This document shows positions 32,454-45,368 of a DNA stretch of 64,000 nt, piece by piece; positions within the stretch are counted from its first letter, which is position 1, and every line of letters starts with the position of its first letter. Source of the DNA: Escallonia rubra (Eukaryota; Streptophyta; Magnoliopsida; Escalloniales; Escalloniaceae); assembly GCA_033065855.1 (NCBI GenBank), contig JAVXUO010000469.1, positions 31,935-95,934 of the forward strand, in the 5' to 3' direction. The translations under genes were made by a program, and so were the position numbers. The notes under the pieces are model-generated. The model saw only the letters and a program-made list of their open reading frames with translations, did not search any database and was not told the origin of the DNA.

Positions 32454-33048
32454 TCAGGGGTTGTCGAGTCCTGGATCTGGATCCTGCTGATCCGGGGCCG
32501 ACTCAGCATGTCCAGCAGGGGTACCCTGTTGATCCTGCTCCCAGATCATCCTCAACACCACCGTAGCAATGCATTGGATCTCCTCCTCGTCCAACGGATG
32601 CCGAGGAGCCGGTGTCTGTGGAGGGGCAACGGGGGGTCGGGACGCTCTTATCACGGCACGAGCAGTCGAGCTAGGGAGGCCACGTATGGGGCCTTTCGGC
32701 CGATTGACGACCTTCGATGTATCCAACCATCGCTTCAACGACCCAGTACTCGCACCCATACTAGTGCACGCTGATGGCTGTCTGGACTGCTGCTCGGACC
32801 CCCTAAGCTGTTCATACGAAGCCTGCAAGAATAGTGATTTAAAGATATGTTAGTGCATTAATTAACGCAAAAAACATTGAATAGAAAGACAAAAAATATA
32901 CAACTTAAACAAATTGACTTACATCGATCCGCTGGGCAATATCTGAAACATAGTCGCCCGCCCAGTGCTCCTCGTCCTTGTCCTTCTTCCGCACATGCAT
33001 CTGATTATACGTTAGAGCTATGACCCCATCCTCCTCCAGATCCGGTTG
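32454..33048 (-). pseudogene. Ptta/En/Spm TNP1-like protein, C-terminal exons of CACTA element
   Basis: Two spliced exons: 33048-32923 (after a GGTCCAG acceptor) and 32822-32454, with a 100-bp GT-AG intron. They read QPDLEEDGVIALTYNQMHVR, HWAGDYVSDIAQRID and, across the splice, ASYEQLRGSEQQS. This matches the C-terminal domain of plant En/Spm-associated proteins, where a 'T..R..G.W....A..I...Y' helix is followed by a variable region and a W-x(9-13)-K-G-(R/P)-(I/V)-x-G-L motif; here that is KRWLDTSKVVNRPKGPIRGL. The Pro/Gln-rich tail ends in a stop. The 5' part is missing, so it is listed as a partial element gene although this piece is open. Confidence 0.75.
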
Positions 33049-33050
33049 CT

Positions 33051-34964
33051 GGACCGAAAAATTTGATTTCTTACCAATTATTTTTACCCTTTTTGTCACA
33101 TGTTTTAAGCCTTTATCATTTCACAATCTCTCTCACAAACTCCCACACGTGCACATCTCTATTCATATTTAACTTCCCTATATATGATTTCCCACCCTAA
33201 ATCTCTCCCTTTCTTTATTTTGAAACTATCTTTTCTATCATTATTGGTAGATATTATAGCTAGTTTATTACATGTTTGCTTAAATTTCATGTATTTTTAA
33301 TATTAATCCTTTTTTGGTTCCTTCTAATTTTTTTTCTTTTTTGATATATAATATAAATTAGATTCCAGTCAGATTAAATCTCTCTCCTTTTAAACCTTTA
33401 CATATTCCTAAAATAACAATCTAAAAGTTTACATTAAAAAAACTATCCAATCACCTATGGTAATCACCATTTTCCAGCATAGATTACCAACATTTGAGGT
33501 AGCATAAAATCTCTTCTCCTTCTCCTTCTTGATATATATGTATATACATGCTCTTTTTAAACATTCACTCCTTCATATTTTTGTTATTGTATTTCACCCT
33601 TTATATAGTATATGCAAAGTGAGGGATTGATTCATCCTTATGTGCAAAAAAAAAGAGGTTGTTTTGGTGACAATTTAATCCTCAAGTTGGATAGTCAATT
33701 ATATATAACAATTTCTTATGTTTGTATAATACCATATGCTTCAAAAAATGAAAGTGGTTCCTGTTGCCGGTTGCTAATAGTTTTATCAAAATGTTGGAGC
33801 ATTGGTCATAGTTTGGAATTTCTTTGACCTTTCAATATTTTTCATATTGTATTTGATTTTATACGTTTGGTTGGTTCTCTTTGTTATTTTTCATCATTTC
33901 GATACCTTAGGTGATTTTATATACTTATAGTAGTATGCTTAATTTAGTTTTCTACGCTGGCACCTTTTTTAAATGGTCCCTATTTATTTCGTTCAATGTG
34001 ATTTTTACATTATTTTGATGATTCTAAGTTCTCAAACTACCTCTGCTCCCGTGTTCAACGCACATGATAAAAAATAGTTAAAATGAGATTTTAAAGTATC
34101 TGTTATCCATATGGTAATACGTTTCGATTACCCAATTGTCTACGAGGGTAGATAAGGATTCAAAGAGTAGAGCAAAAAGGTATTAGTATCAACTTAAACA
34201 GTTTTCAGACTTTAGTTCTCTTTATCAACACAGCAGACTGATTGAGCACTTAAATTTTAGACATACCAATTTGCTTTCAGTGCCTAACATTCAATAGCTT
34301 AGAATTTTCAGTTCTACAAATTCAGAATATAAGTCTTTACTACTTAAATTTTTGTTTTATCAAAGACACCTGTAATAATATAATAATGGTGAATGCAAAT
34401 TCTAGCATTCTCAAAGTGCCCTTTTTGTCACTAATGGCTCGTAAAGAGTCACTCAAATTGCTTTTAGCAACTAAAGGATATGGATTTTGTGAAGAAAGAG
34501 TGTCGCTTCACATACTAGATTTATTTATGGTGTTGGATTTAACTATTTCGATGGAATCGGTTACCGACGAGAATCTTATTCGGCTACCCATAATGCATCG
34601 CAAACAAATTTAGCACCCGAATGCAAATATTGCTTTGTAAAAGCCAAAATGCTATGACAACCGAGCTAGTCTTTTTACTTCGTTAAACTTGTTCAATGTA
34701 TGCTATTCATTATATAGACAGAAAAAACTCTCAAGTACAGAATGCTCATCTCATCACATATAATTAGCGTCAACTTCTAGTGTGTAATCAAATGGAGTAA
34801 TTCAAATCCAGTACAATTAAGGAAAAAATGGCCATTTATCTACCAACATTAAGGAAAGTTATACATCCTAAATTCCTAATCAATTAAAGCATAGCTTTTC
34901 GATGTGAGTATAGAATGATATTCATGTTCGGGGGAGACGGGCAATTGGAACTCTTTTGGTTAGT
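33051..34964. other. AT-rich DNA, origin unknown
   Basis: It may include interior CACTA sequence, but no TNP2 motif or terminal CACTA partner is visible. The frame at 34386-34613 (plus) has no family resemblance. Confidence 0.45.
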
Positions 34965-35315
34965 ATGAAGGAATTCCCGAAGAGGTACGTCGCAGTAATG
35001 AAAGTTAGGCCGAGCTCAGTAGTATGGGTAAAGTTCATGAACCTCGAGGATGCACAAATGTTCGAGATAGTCGTTCGGGTAAAACCCCATTTTTACTATT
35101 AGCAATTATTTTATTTTATTTTATTTTATTTTTTTTTTTACGGTTGATACTTTTAGCCAACATACAGATGCTCACTTTTTCTTATCCATAAAATCATTTG
35201 TAATTCTTAATCCAAATCCGATATTTTGTAGATACGTTTAGGAAAGTCCCTTTCGTCTTACTTACAATTTCTTTTTTTTCAGTACATAGCAAACGAGCTT
35301 AAGTTATGTGCTTGA
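34965..35315 (+). CDS. Candidate two-exon small protein, unrecognised
   Basis: A possible exon, 34965-35078, starts MKEFPKRYVAVMKVRPSSVV and continues WVKFMNLEDAQMFEIVVR up to a CGG/GTAAAA donor. After a 204-bp intron with a strong TTTCTTTTTTTTCAG acceptor, 35283-35315 adds YIANELKLCA and a stop. The product would be 48 aa. The exon is GC-richer and more protein-like in composition than its surroundings, which is the only support. I do not recognise a family. It may be a leftover exon of a larger dead gene or chance. Confidence 0.25.
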
Positions 35316-35817
35316 CGATGAGAAGTTCCACTTTTGATCATCTAACTTAGGGTCGTGTTTGGTAGGTCGAATAAAGGCCTTCGCATCAAGCGACAATCAC
35401 CAGCTTCACTTATCTTTTTCACCCCTCAATCGCCATTGCCATCGCCATGGCAATCGCAATAAAGCCTTGAGCTACCAACTGTTGTCTCAAACATCATCCT
35501 CATCACTAATTGTCAAGAGCGACCCCATTATAATCGATAGCGTTGCGGCCACCAGCTAATACCGTTGCCTTCTTGAAAGTAGCGTTTCACTATCTTCTGC
35601 TTTACTTGTTGGAGATAATAAAAATATGTAGAAATCACACTGTAAATTGAAGATCAACAGGGGGGGACGAGAATTAAGTTGCTCTCTTAAAACGATTCAC
35701 GCTCGTTCGAATGATTACTCATGCAGCTAGGTTTTGACACATCGTCTATAGGATAAAATGACCAAGCTCAAACTTTTGCTACAATCATATTTTTGCACAA
35801 ATGAATGAAGCATATCC

Positions 35818-35928
35818 TACCAATATGCCCATATTCCAAGGTCAGAATTTCATAAAAAATGTAAGATATAAATACCAATATGCCCATATTCCAAGGTCAG
35901 AATTTCATAAAAAAATGTAAGATATAAA
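35818..35928. repeat. 55-bp tandem duplication
   Basis: TACCAATATGCCCATATTCC at 35818 is repeated at 35873; the two units differ only by the length of an A run. Confidence 0.95.
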
Positions 35929-36905
35929 CTCTACTTAAAAGTCACTTAGAAATGGTATATATATATATATATATATAACCTCTTTTCTATATGTGAGTTA
36001 GGAGACCAGCTAAATGCAAATATTGCCGTTGGAAATAGGTAAAATTTGTTTATGGTAAATATTTAGTAAGAAAAAATATGGCAGTTGGAAATGACTAGTA
36101 ACAATATTGGGGGATAATGGTAATTAAACCATGAAACCAACCTTAAGATTGGTAGCCTAACCGCTATATTTTTCTAGCATAAAATTTGTGGAATAGTCCC
36201 ATATCAACTCGTATTTCCCGCAAAAGTGCTTTCCCTCCTGAACGTGTCAGTACAGATAACTAATATGCCAAGGAACTTTCATGTTATACTCCTTAGAGTT
36301 TCTTTAAAAGAAGCAATATGGCATGGAAAAAGTATAAATATGTAACAACAAAGAATCTTTTCAATGTAAGACTAAAACTTACAAAATATGCTCGCAACAG
36401 TCTAATATTTTGTTAAACGATTTTTGTTACTAAAAAGTAGTTTTTTTTTGGGTTAAATTTCTCCAATAATCCCCCACTTATTTTAACAAAAAATTAAAAC
36501 TTAGATTTAAGGCAAATGTAAGAATCTCATGTATCATGAAAATAGCTCTACTTTGAAACCTTCACTTGGTATTATTAGTCTTCTGCTAAAGTGGACTAGA
36601 CTTGAAACTATGACTACTAGAGAATACGTAGAAGCGAATCACACACATGAGACTCAAGGTATCTTATACAAAGCTTGATAAGCCAACACACGTGCTTTAT
36701 CATAACTCTTAAGAGTGCTGTAGAGAATTAGCCCGAGTTCTCATAAGAAGCTACCCCACTTCCACACTCCTATCCGTGACACTATCAAGGATACTCTCGA
36801 AACTATATCCTACATGTATGAGGTATAGAACTAGTTAAAAGATATAAAGAATCTCAACCTCTAATATCGTTTCAAAAAACATATACTTGTACGATAGGGA
36901 GGAAC

Positions 36906-36906
<1 letters not shown>

Positions 36907-36949
<43 letters not shown>
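36907..36949. repeat. (TA)n microsatellite
   Basis: About 21 uninterrupted AT/TA units. A shorter run lies at about 35957-35977. Confidence 0.95.
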
Positions 36950-36952
<3 letters not shown>

Positions 36953-37986
36953 GGTATGCTAATTCCTCATCCGCAAATCAGCCCCATATATATATTGGGA
37001 CCCCGGTCCTTAAAAAGGTTGAATCCTTATAGGCGAGTTACAGATTGGGCTTAAGTCCCATCCCCCTTGATCTCAAATTATAAATCATGTAGCCAACTTG
37101 CCGCTTCACTTACGGAAGCACACCTTCCATGGTAGATTTGATAATAACACACTGCTTTTTAAGATTTCCAACATATAGGTCTATCACCTTACCTGAACAC
37201 ATAGCCTGCGGTTGGTATGGAATCTCCTGAATGAAAATTTCAATCTGCATCACTAAAGCGATTGTCTAATCAATTGAGTCGTAGTGTTAGCCCTAGACTC
37301 TGGTTTTCAGTTAGAGTTGGTCGTTTACGTACCCGCTTTGGGGCTCAATCTGATTTCTGTCTCTAAGTTGGTTTATGGAACACATTTAGTCGCTAGCTTG
37401 ACATAAGGAGTCAAATCGGGAAGATGCTACAAGTTTGTACTTAAGGGTGCGATAGTTTGATAGGCTTCTTGACAAAATTGTTGAATAATACGCATTTATT
37501 TCAGAGTTCTAGTTTCAGGAAAATATTTGATTTTAAATTGCTTTCTTTACGTAGGGTTCTTCCTTTTTACCAAACTAGATGTTACTCTCCTGCCTCTAGA
37601 TCAATCACTCTATTCTAGCTTTTTAGCATGATCACTTTTGCAATGACCCAAAAGGGAGAAGATGTACAATGGACATGAACAAATCTAACCTTGTAGACTT
37701 GAATGGAAGTTAAACCTGCATTAGATAAGTCATCCATAGATAAAAACCTGGACAATTGCACAACGATGAGCCCCCCTGTTATTTAGTGATCCCAAAATCT
37801 GATCAAACTCCGCAGGCACCACTCGTTGTCTCACCATTCTGATTCAACTTTTACATAATTTGCTACATCTTATGATGATACTTGGCTGTCTACCGAGATT
37901 AGGCATCTAATTAAAACTCTGTAAAATTCTAATTGCATTTCAAGGAAAAGCTGACAACACAGGCAGGAAGAACTACCAGAGACGCG

Positions 37987-38780
37987 TCATTCTGAATCAG
38001 GTGACCCACCAGGAACCAACTACAAAGAATAGAAGTTTCATTAGTTGAGGCTTAGAAACCCTAACATTAAAGTAACGAAGGACTACATGGGGAAAAGAGG
38101 GAAGGAAGGAAAAGGGGGGGGGAGGAGGGGATATCGGTGTGCTTATTGAATACTTACTATGGCGATATTGTTCCCATTGAGTAAGATCTGATCAAGCTTT
38201 GTTATTCGTCTCCCTTCTGACGTAATCTCACTGGGATACAGAAGTATTCACTACATGAGGCCCAAATTTACAAGCAATGCTTCACACAACAAATTTATAA
38301 TCTCATGCAAAGAAAAGAACTTAGATGGGACAGTGACAACTGCATTTCTTCCTGCACAAAAATACTTTCTAAATAGTAGCGATAATGGCGTTTGTAAATG
38401 GGTAGCGTCTTCCAACATCGGTTATACCTGGAAAGCTTTATGGTCTAAACTTGCAAGCAGATGCAATGTATACGGTATTGTTCTATGGTTCATACGTCAT
38501 GAATGGAAAAGCCTTCTGTTTCTATTAATTTGTTATCTTCCTAGTAACTTGTGCCCACATAGGAGAAGCTAAAGGTGGTTGATTCCAAGTAATACAGTTT
38601 TAACGGAAACTACCAAAAAGTACTTAAAAACAATTTTTCATTCTTAAAACTCCAAACATAATTTTTGCATCCAAAAACATCAAAATTGACTTTATTAATA
38701 CTAGAAAGTCCAGCAGTCGCAACATCGTGAAGAAGAATTAATATCTCTCTCTCTCTCTTTCACACACACACACACACACA

Positions 38781-38822
<42 letters not shown>

Positions 38823-41800
38823 TCCACTCCCCATGGGCGGGAAACCCATCATGCTGATTCTAAACGACGGCGCTGCCGTAATGGCCGGAAAACTCCTGCC
38901 ACCTCCATGGCCGTCCCCCATTATAGAAACTGATTAAGCACAACATAGGCCTAAAGTTCTTTCATGCACTTGTTTGATGATCAGATTCCAACAGTATGCA
39001 TCTAATCTGATTATTCTAAACCTTTTCCAAACCAAATCTAGGCTCTACTCTTTAAGGTTGCAAATTACTTCGCAAAATAAGAGCCAATCAATCCAATAAC
39101 AGCTGCTTCAAATAAAATCAATACATGCATCATTAAGGAAAAGAAAATAACTGCACTCCCTCGATTGACATATACTTAATAGATACAATAAAACCTCAAA
39201 TACGTATATGTAACACTACGCAACATATCATGAATTTTTAATCCATGTACAGCCCCGAATCTATTTGGTGCTAAATCTGTTGAGTTGTTCAAAATATTCA
39301 CCTGCCATCTCATAAGTGAGTGTGAACAACAATATGTACCAGGGGTGGAAAGATTGTTCCAGTTACTTAAGTTACCGTTATCATCTTCCTTTAAAGGTAT
39401 TGTGAAGGGGCTATTTTCTACTGGGGTGCAGATATGGGTATAACTGCACAAGGGTAGTTTTTGTCATCTTCAAACTTTGTAAGGCTAGTTTTATCAAAAA
39501 CTCAATTTTCTCTCACTGTCATATAATTAAGTGCGACGGCTGGACTTTTTGGTAGCAACGAAGTTGTCTTGGGGTTTTTTAGATGAAAAAATATATTTAT
39601 GGACTTTGTAGAACGAAAATATACTTGAGAGAACTACAACAATGGTCATTGAGTGAAGCTCACAACTTTCAATTTGGTCACTGGATTAATTTGTTTCATA
39701 TTGGTCATTGGACTCTTTGATTTGACCAATCAGGTAATTCTATTAGCATCTGTCAAAATGAGCACCATTAAGTGCTCGTATGCCTCTCACATTGGGTTAA
39801 ATTGAGGGCACTTTTGTACCATTGTCATTAAAATCTTCTTTCTTTTCTCTTTTCTTCCTCCACCGCTTATTCCTACATCACAACCATCACCACCACCCCT
39901 CAATTCCACGATCCAACACCACCCCACACCATCGCTGCGACCCCCACACCCAAACTGGTTCAACAACCAATGAAATCGACCACCCCCATCAATTAGAACC
40001 CTCCCACGACAAGCCCTCGCCACCCATCACAAGCCGCCACCACGACTAACCAAGCCCTCACCATCACAACAGAATCGACAGAATGACATCACCACTGCCA
40101 CCCAAGCCCTAGCCACCTATCACCCACAATGTCCCATTGATTAATAATTTAAGATCCAGTTAACTAGATAAGAAGTGAGTTTCCTTGGCAGTGCAAAATT
40201 TGGTTTGTGATTTATGGTGTTTTAGGGTGGTTTGTAATTTAAATTTCCCGTAGTTTTCAATCACAATTGTTTCATGATGCAATACGGTGGTTATTATGAG
40301 TGGTGTTGGGTTGTTGTGACACTGTCGATGGAGGTGGGGTTGAGCTCTGAACTGATGGCGCTAGTAGTGTTACTGCAGAAGTGGTGGTGTTGGTAGTTTC
40401 GATAGTTGGGTCGAGGAGGGCAAGTGGTGGCTGGTGGGCTGGTAGTGAGATGATGATGTCATGAATGTTGGTGATGGTGCGAAGGGTTGGGTGGTGGCAG
40501 TAGGGAGCTAAACTTACAAAGGAAAACATTAAAAAGGGTGGAGCTAAATTCATTCCTTCCAAAACTTTTATCACTTGATAGATTAAAAAACATCACTAAA
40601 ACATAACCAATGTAGTTTAGGGAGATGTATTTATGTGACTTTGTTTGACAATTTTGCACCTGAGTTGAACCACATGTGTCAGTCACATAACCGCTTAAAG
40701 GGCATATTCATAATAGCTGCTGACAAAATGGCCTGATTGGCCAAATCAGAGAGTCCAAGGACCAGAATGACACAAATCGTATACCAATGACCAAAATATA
40801 TTCTTGCTCATATTTTTGTGATCATTGGTCTAGTTCTCTCAATTTATTATTAGGCCCTTTTAGGTTTTCTTCCCTACAATTTCCTAATGATGTGACTTTT
40901 TACAGGTTGAGAAGTACTGGACAACCTTTTCTTTTGATATCACAGGAGAGAAACGGAACAGTGATTTGCCATAGAAAGACAATGCAAGTACGGTAGAACC
41001 ACTCAGTAATTGACTAGGAGGTTTGAATTAATTCGCATGTTTCAATTGATTCCCCTTACTCTTGACAAGGCTGATGCACAAGGCCTGCAAAAGCATAGAG
41101 ATATTGGAGCTGAGGAGAGAGTATCGAAGATATTCATGGAAATAATGTTGTCCTTATAATAGTACGGATTCGGGTATTCAAGCAGTTAGGTAATAGCATT
41201 AAAACATTCCAGGCATTTAGAAATTCAAGGGTATGTAATATTTCCCATAATTAAAAATCTTATTTCATGATTAGTGTAGTAACAATGGATTATTAAACTG
41301 AGAGAGAGCTTTTAGAGCTCTGTTGCCAGCAGGCACGCCAACCCCTAACAATGAAGTCAAATCTTGGCCAGTGTGTCGGTGGATCTGCGTGGGGCTGACA
41401 CATTTCTCGTACATTCTAATATGAAGGAAGAAATCAACTTGCTGTAATTTAATGGCTCAAAACACTGTGATTCAAAGACGAGCATATTCAAAACATCTAA
41501 ATAATCCAAGTGGAAAAAGTCCCCCCTTGAGAGATGATGCAAATTCTAAATGGGTAGAAGTTTACATTTCCAAAGAGTTATAAGGAAAGAGCCCCAAAAC
41601 CTCCAACTAAACCAACCCCAATGTGAATAATTATCTCACGCGAATTCCAGTTCGAAAAAGCAATTATAGAGTTCATGGAAAGGCTACCTTAGTTTGTAAA
41701 AGCAAGCAATCCTATAGGCTACTAGTCCATAACATATAGGGTAACAAATTCTTATTACTTATTCACTTACCATATCTTGTTACGTAAGTATAACAGTAAT

Positions 41801-43609
41801 ATTGAGACAATGATAGATGTGAATTACTATACGCAACAAGTCCATACCATATTGTGCCATTTCATATTGGATAGTAGGATGCATATTACGTGTCATACGA
41901 CATTGGAATCATCTAATTATCCAAAGGCTCGTGCGAGTATCTTGGTTAGAAGCCAAACACCTAAGCAATGAACTGAACTCAAATAGCAAAAACAGACTAG
42001 TTAAGTACTGTTTCTTAGATGCACAAAGCGGGGGCAGGAGCAGGAACAAGGGCGGGGGAGCGTAAGCACTTGTAAGAATCTAAGGTTGGGAGCGGCTTGA
42101 ATAAATAAATGCGTACAGAGTATTACCATTTGTTAATAATATTTTGATTTTGGGAGAGAGAGAGAGAGAGAGAGAGCACTGTTTGACAAGCTATGTTCTC
42201 TCGAGGAGTGTAGTCAGCAACAACAGACTAGTAGGCTTTAAGGACTTGAAGAAAAAGAGAAACTAGGAACTGAGTCAAAAAGGGCTTGATTTTTAGGTAA
42301 CCTCTCGCTTGCACAATGCATCTAAGTCCAGCTGACGGGAGCGAGTTCCCATGTCACCATATGAGGAGTTTCTTGCTACTAGAGCCAAACTAGGACAAAA
42401 ACAATGGGTATATTCAATATTTTTTATACTCAAATTCTATAGGTTAACAGTTCATATCATATTACCGGAAATCCTATCCAATAGTAGGACGCATATCTCT
42501 TGTTATATGAGCATATTTATCCAAAGATTGACAATACTGCTCACTTAATAACTTTTGTCCCTGACTTTTTTTCCGATTATCTACATTAGACTTACAACAC
42601 ACATCGCCTTGAAACTCAAACACCAGTTACATATCAAACAATAAACTCGCAAAAAAGACAAAGGAAACAAAAACTATGAAATGGAGAGAGCATATATTTG
42701 AGGCAACATCAACCACTAAAAACATGCTTAGTCAAAAGTAATTACTGCAGGACCTAACTCAAATTAATGCTCATAGCAAAGGAACAAATATATACATGCA
42801 CCGGATACAAAGCAAAGATAAACCCTCCGCTTCATAATCATTTCCGTGAATTTCCACGAGAAATTTGAACATGTAAACATGACTTTTCTTGTTGTTTTTC
42901 CCCTTGTTTGACAAGGTAAACAATACTTCATAAGAATGCTCTGCGTCTTATCCTAGAAATTCACAAAAAAAGCCAAGGGAACAAAAATATCCTCCTCCTG
43001 TTCCATTGTATTTTTGCAAAATCCTATAATAGATTTTGGCACACCTAACATTGAATCGAACTTAAATAGAAGACACAAATTAAATAAGAATCATTTGACA
43101 AGTCAAGCCTGGATAAAACAAGAAGTGAAGTTGATATTTGATTGTACTAATATATCCCAAGAAAACGCAAAAAGTCAAAAAGGGGGAAAACGCAATGAGG
43201 TTAAAAAAAGGAAAAATTCAATCGAAGAGAGGAAATATCAGAGGGTCTAACACTAACTCAGATTAAGGCTCATAATTCACAAAAATGGAACATGTAAACA
43301 TGCACAGAGAGATGGTACATACTATTCAGTGACGTCTTCAAGGACCATATTGACGTATACATCGAAACCTTTGAGGGTTCCAACCAGCTCCTTGTCTCCT
43401 TTCATTATCACCCATATTTTCGACCCAATGCACCGATCTATCAGCTCTGCAAATTTGCCCAAAAGAAACCCTCATGGAATTTTAAACTTCTCTTTTTGGC
43501 AAAAATTGACTACCAACAGAAATATGTTTATTGATAAAAACCCATCCAGTAGCAGTGGAGAGTGAAGCGTACCTGAGGGGAGGAGTTGAGAGGGATTGTT
43601 AGCAGACAT
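37987..43609 (-). CDS. LSM5: U6 snRNA-associated Sm-like protein LSm5
   Basis: LSm5 is part of the LSm2-8 ring that binds the U6 snRNA 3' end in the nucleus and of the LSm1-7 ring that promotes decapping in the cytoplasm. Four exons join in frame: 43609-43573, 43446-43323, 38230-38158 and 38019-37987, giving 88 aa, the normal plant length. Sequence in order: [53 protein letters not shown] (Sm motif 1), then [20 protein letters not shown] (Sm motif 2) and GSPDSE. All splice sites are GT-AG. Intron 2 is 5,092 bp (38231-43322) and contains a MULE-like element, microsatellites and unassigned AT-rich DNA; introns 1 and 3 are 126 and 138 bp. The start is fixed by family length and the short exon 1. 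No lesions are seen. Confidence 0.96.
38742..38822. repeat. (TC)n-(AC)n compound microsatellite in LSM5 intron 2
   Basis: Alternating CT and CA runs: CT, CA, CT, CA in four blocks. A GC-rich stretch of about 100 bp follows (38823-38930). Confidence 0.9.
39627..40840. mobile_element. MULE-like element with long inverted repeats, in LSM5 intron 2
   Basis: The left end begins GAGAGAACTACAACAATGGTCA and the right end is an imperfect reverse complement ending TTGGTCTAGTTCTCTC. Similarity between the arms extends roughly 150 bp, through GGTCATTGGACTCTTTGATT / its complement and CCAATCAGG. Flanking 9-mers AATATACTT and AATTTATTA match at 6 of 9 positions, so the target duplication is weak. The 1.2-kb body has a CACCACC-rich core (about 39850-40130) and a GTGGTGGTG-rich one (about 40300-40500), with no transposase. 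Confidence 0.72.
40841..43322. other. Remainder of LSM5 intron 2
   Basis: AT-rich intron DNA with an (GA)11 tract at about 42155-42178. No exon, RNA gene or complete element recognised. Confidence 0.6.
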
Positions 43610-45368
43610 GATTGCTCCCTTCTTCTAGAGAGGAGATACTGAGAAAGAAGAGATCGAGTTCAGTTAGTAGTGACTGACTCACTGGTGAACTCGGTGGTCA
43701 GTATATACGGTAAGCAAAGTAGTTAAATGACCACAAGAGCCCTTCGGGAAGCAGGATCCTACGAAATTGGACACTAAAAGGCCTCTCTTGTCGCTAATAA
43801 CAGCATCTCGCATTTTTAGTAAACCTTTTATGGTGGAGGCGCAATTCTAAAAAGTCTTAAGTTAGTCGCCAAAGGATGAATTCGCTATCTTCATTAAGAC
43901 ATAGTAGGCATGATTTTTAAGTGTGCGCAATTGACCGCGGAGGATCCACATTCACATTCTGTCGCAAGTTATAAATGTCGACTAAGAGACTCGGAGAACA
44001 AAATATATGAATCCAATGAGAATGAGATACGTCGAAAAATGACAAGGTTACCGTTATCAAATGCTACTCCCACCGCTCTCATTCAATCCGATGAGAACTT
44101 GGTGTTCATGCTAGCCCAAAAAGTCGCATGGTATCGTCTTGCAAGAATTATTTTGAAGATCGTAAATAAATTGGTGTTAAAGTCCTTTCAAGATTACTAG
44201 TATTGAACACGTGCATTACACGTGGACGTGGTCGGGAATAATTTTTGAATTTTTATCATTATTTTTTTTTTTGGAATCAAAATATTATAATTTAATTATA
44301 TTCGTATTTCTTTTCTGACATGTTTTAGAATAAATGTATATTTGATATTCGCAATTGTAATCCATTCAATATTTAAAAATCTTTTTTGTTTAGTTTCTGG
44401 ATTGAAGAAATATTTGATGGTGCTGCTGAAAAGAAAAGAAAATAGAGAAATTAAAAGAATGAATCTATATCTTTATTTTTGTAATCAGTTAAATTCATTT
44501 ATAGTGTATCAAGACCATGTGCGTAACTGAATAAATTTTCAGTTTAAATTGACTCCATATTTAAGCTTTTTTTTTTCCTTTTTTTTATGCATATTTAACT
44601 ATGTTTTTGTTTTGTTTTGTTTTTCCAACAGCCTTTTGTTTCTTAACTGATATTTTAAGTATTTTAATTTGTTTTGTTTTGTTTTTTTTTCAGTTTGTCA
44701 ATTGATTAATTGTTTGCTAACTTAAAAATAAGAAAAATAAATAACAGTTCTCATTACCCAATTCATTATCCAATATTTATTTCATTTCAACCAAATTAAA
44801 AAGAGAGTAATAAATGAATTTCTTTGTTTTTTTTTTCTTTCTCATCTAACTTTTCATTTCTCAATGTTTATAATTAGATTCATTATTCAATGTTCATTTA
44901 ATTTCAACCAAATTTAATAGAAAGTAATAAATCAAGGGTAAAAGTGTTATTGATATAATTAATAAATGACATAATTATCCAGAAATGATTTAAAACATTT
45001 GTACTTTTATAAGTAGTATAGATTTTAGAAAATAGTATTTACAATAGACCAGAAATTGCTTTTGAAAATAGTTTTAACTAAATATGTGAAGAATCAGAAT
45101 TGTATTGTTAAAAAGTTGTGAAAAGTGTTTTGGTAAAAACTTTTGAAAACAGTCCATAAGCAAACTATATGTTGTCATTAATTTTTTTTACCCTTTTGAG
45201 TCATCATATTCCATATAAGTATTTGTAAGAATGATTAATTGAAAGATATAACTTTGAAGGGGAAAAAAAGGGTAAAAGAAGCGTAAAGAGTCGAAATAAA
45301 AATTTACATGAATAGTTTTCTCTTCCCCTATAGAAGAAAAAGAAAGTTGCATATGTCAATCTTATTGG
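43610..45368. other. LSM5 upstream region and intergenic DNA
   Basis: The LSM5 5' UTR/promoter should lie in about 43610-43800 on the minus strand; no clear TATA box is seen, as is common for housekeeping genes. The frame at 43910-44200 (plus) has no family resemblance. From 44220 the DNA is strongly AT-rich. Confidence 0.5.
45361..45368 (+). repeat. hAT target-site duplication, left
   Basis: CTTATTGG; the right counterpart CTTCTTGG at 47098-47105 differs at one base. Confidence 0.75.

Larger units (their letters stand above)
31772..33050 (-). mobile_element. CACTA (En/Spm) element, 3' end and gene fragment
   Basis: CACTACTATGAATAAGG at 31772 is a CACTA terminal repeat. The next 400 bp carry many short subterminal repeats of the type TAGCGACGGAA/TTCCGTTGCTAA in both orientations (31795-32185), the transposase-binding region of such elements. 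A TNP1-like gene points toward this end on the minus strand, as expected. The other terminus and the TNP2 transposase were not found; sequence beyond about 33050 is unassigned. Confidence 0.85.
35316..37986. other. Intergenic DNA between candidate exon and LSM5 3' end
   Basis: No further gene recognised. The stretch at 35340-35580 has a 'GTCGTGTTTGGTAGG' MITE-like opening and a CA-rich core. The stretch at 37000-37700 has unremarkable composition and ends downstream of LSM5. Confidence 0.45.

Noticed and set aside
38255-38572. 105-codon plus-strand frame in LSM5 intron 2
   Set aside because: Directly beside exon 3 in a confirmed intron, with no family resemblance.
43910-44200. 96-codon frame upstream of LSM5
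   Set aside because: No recognisable motif, weak composition, no splice or promoter support.
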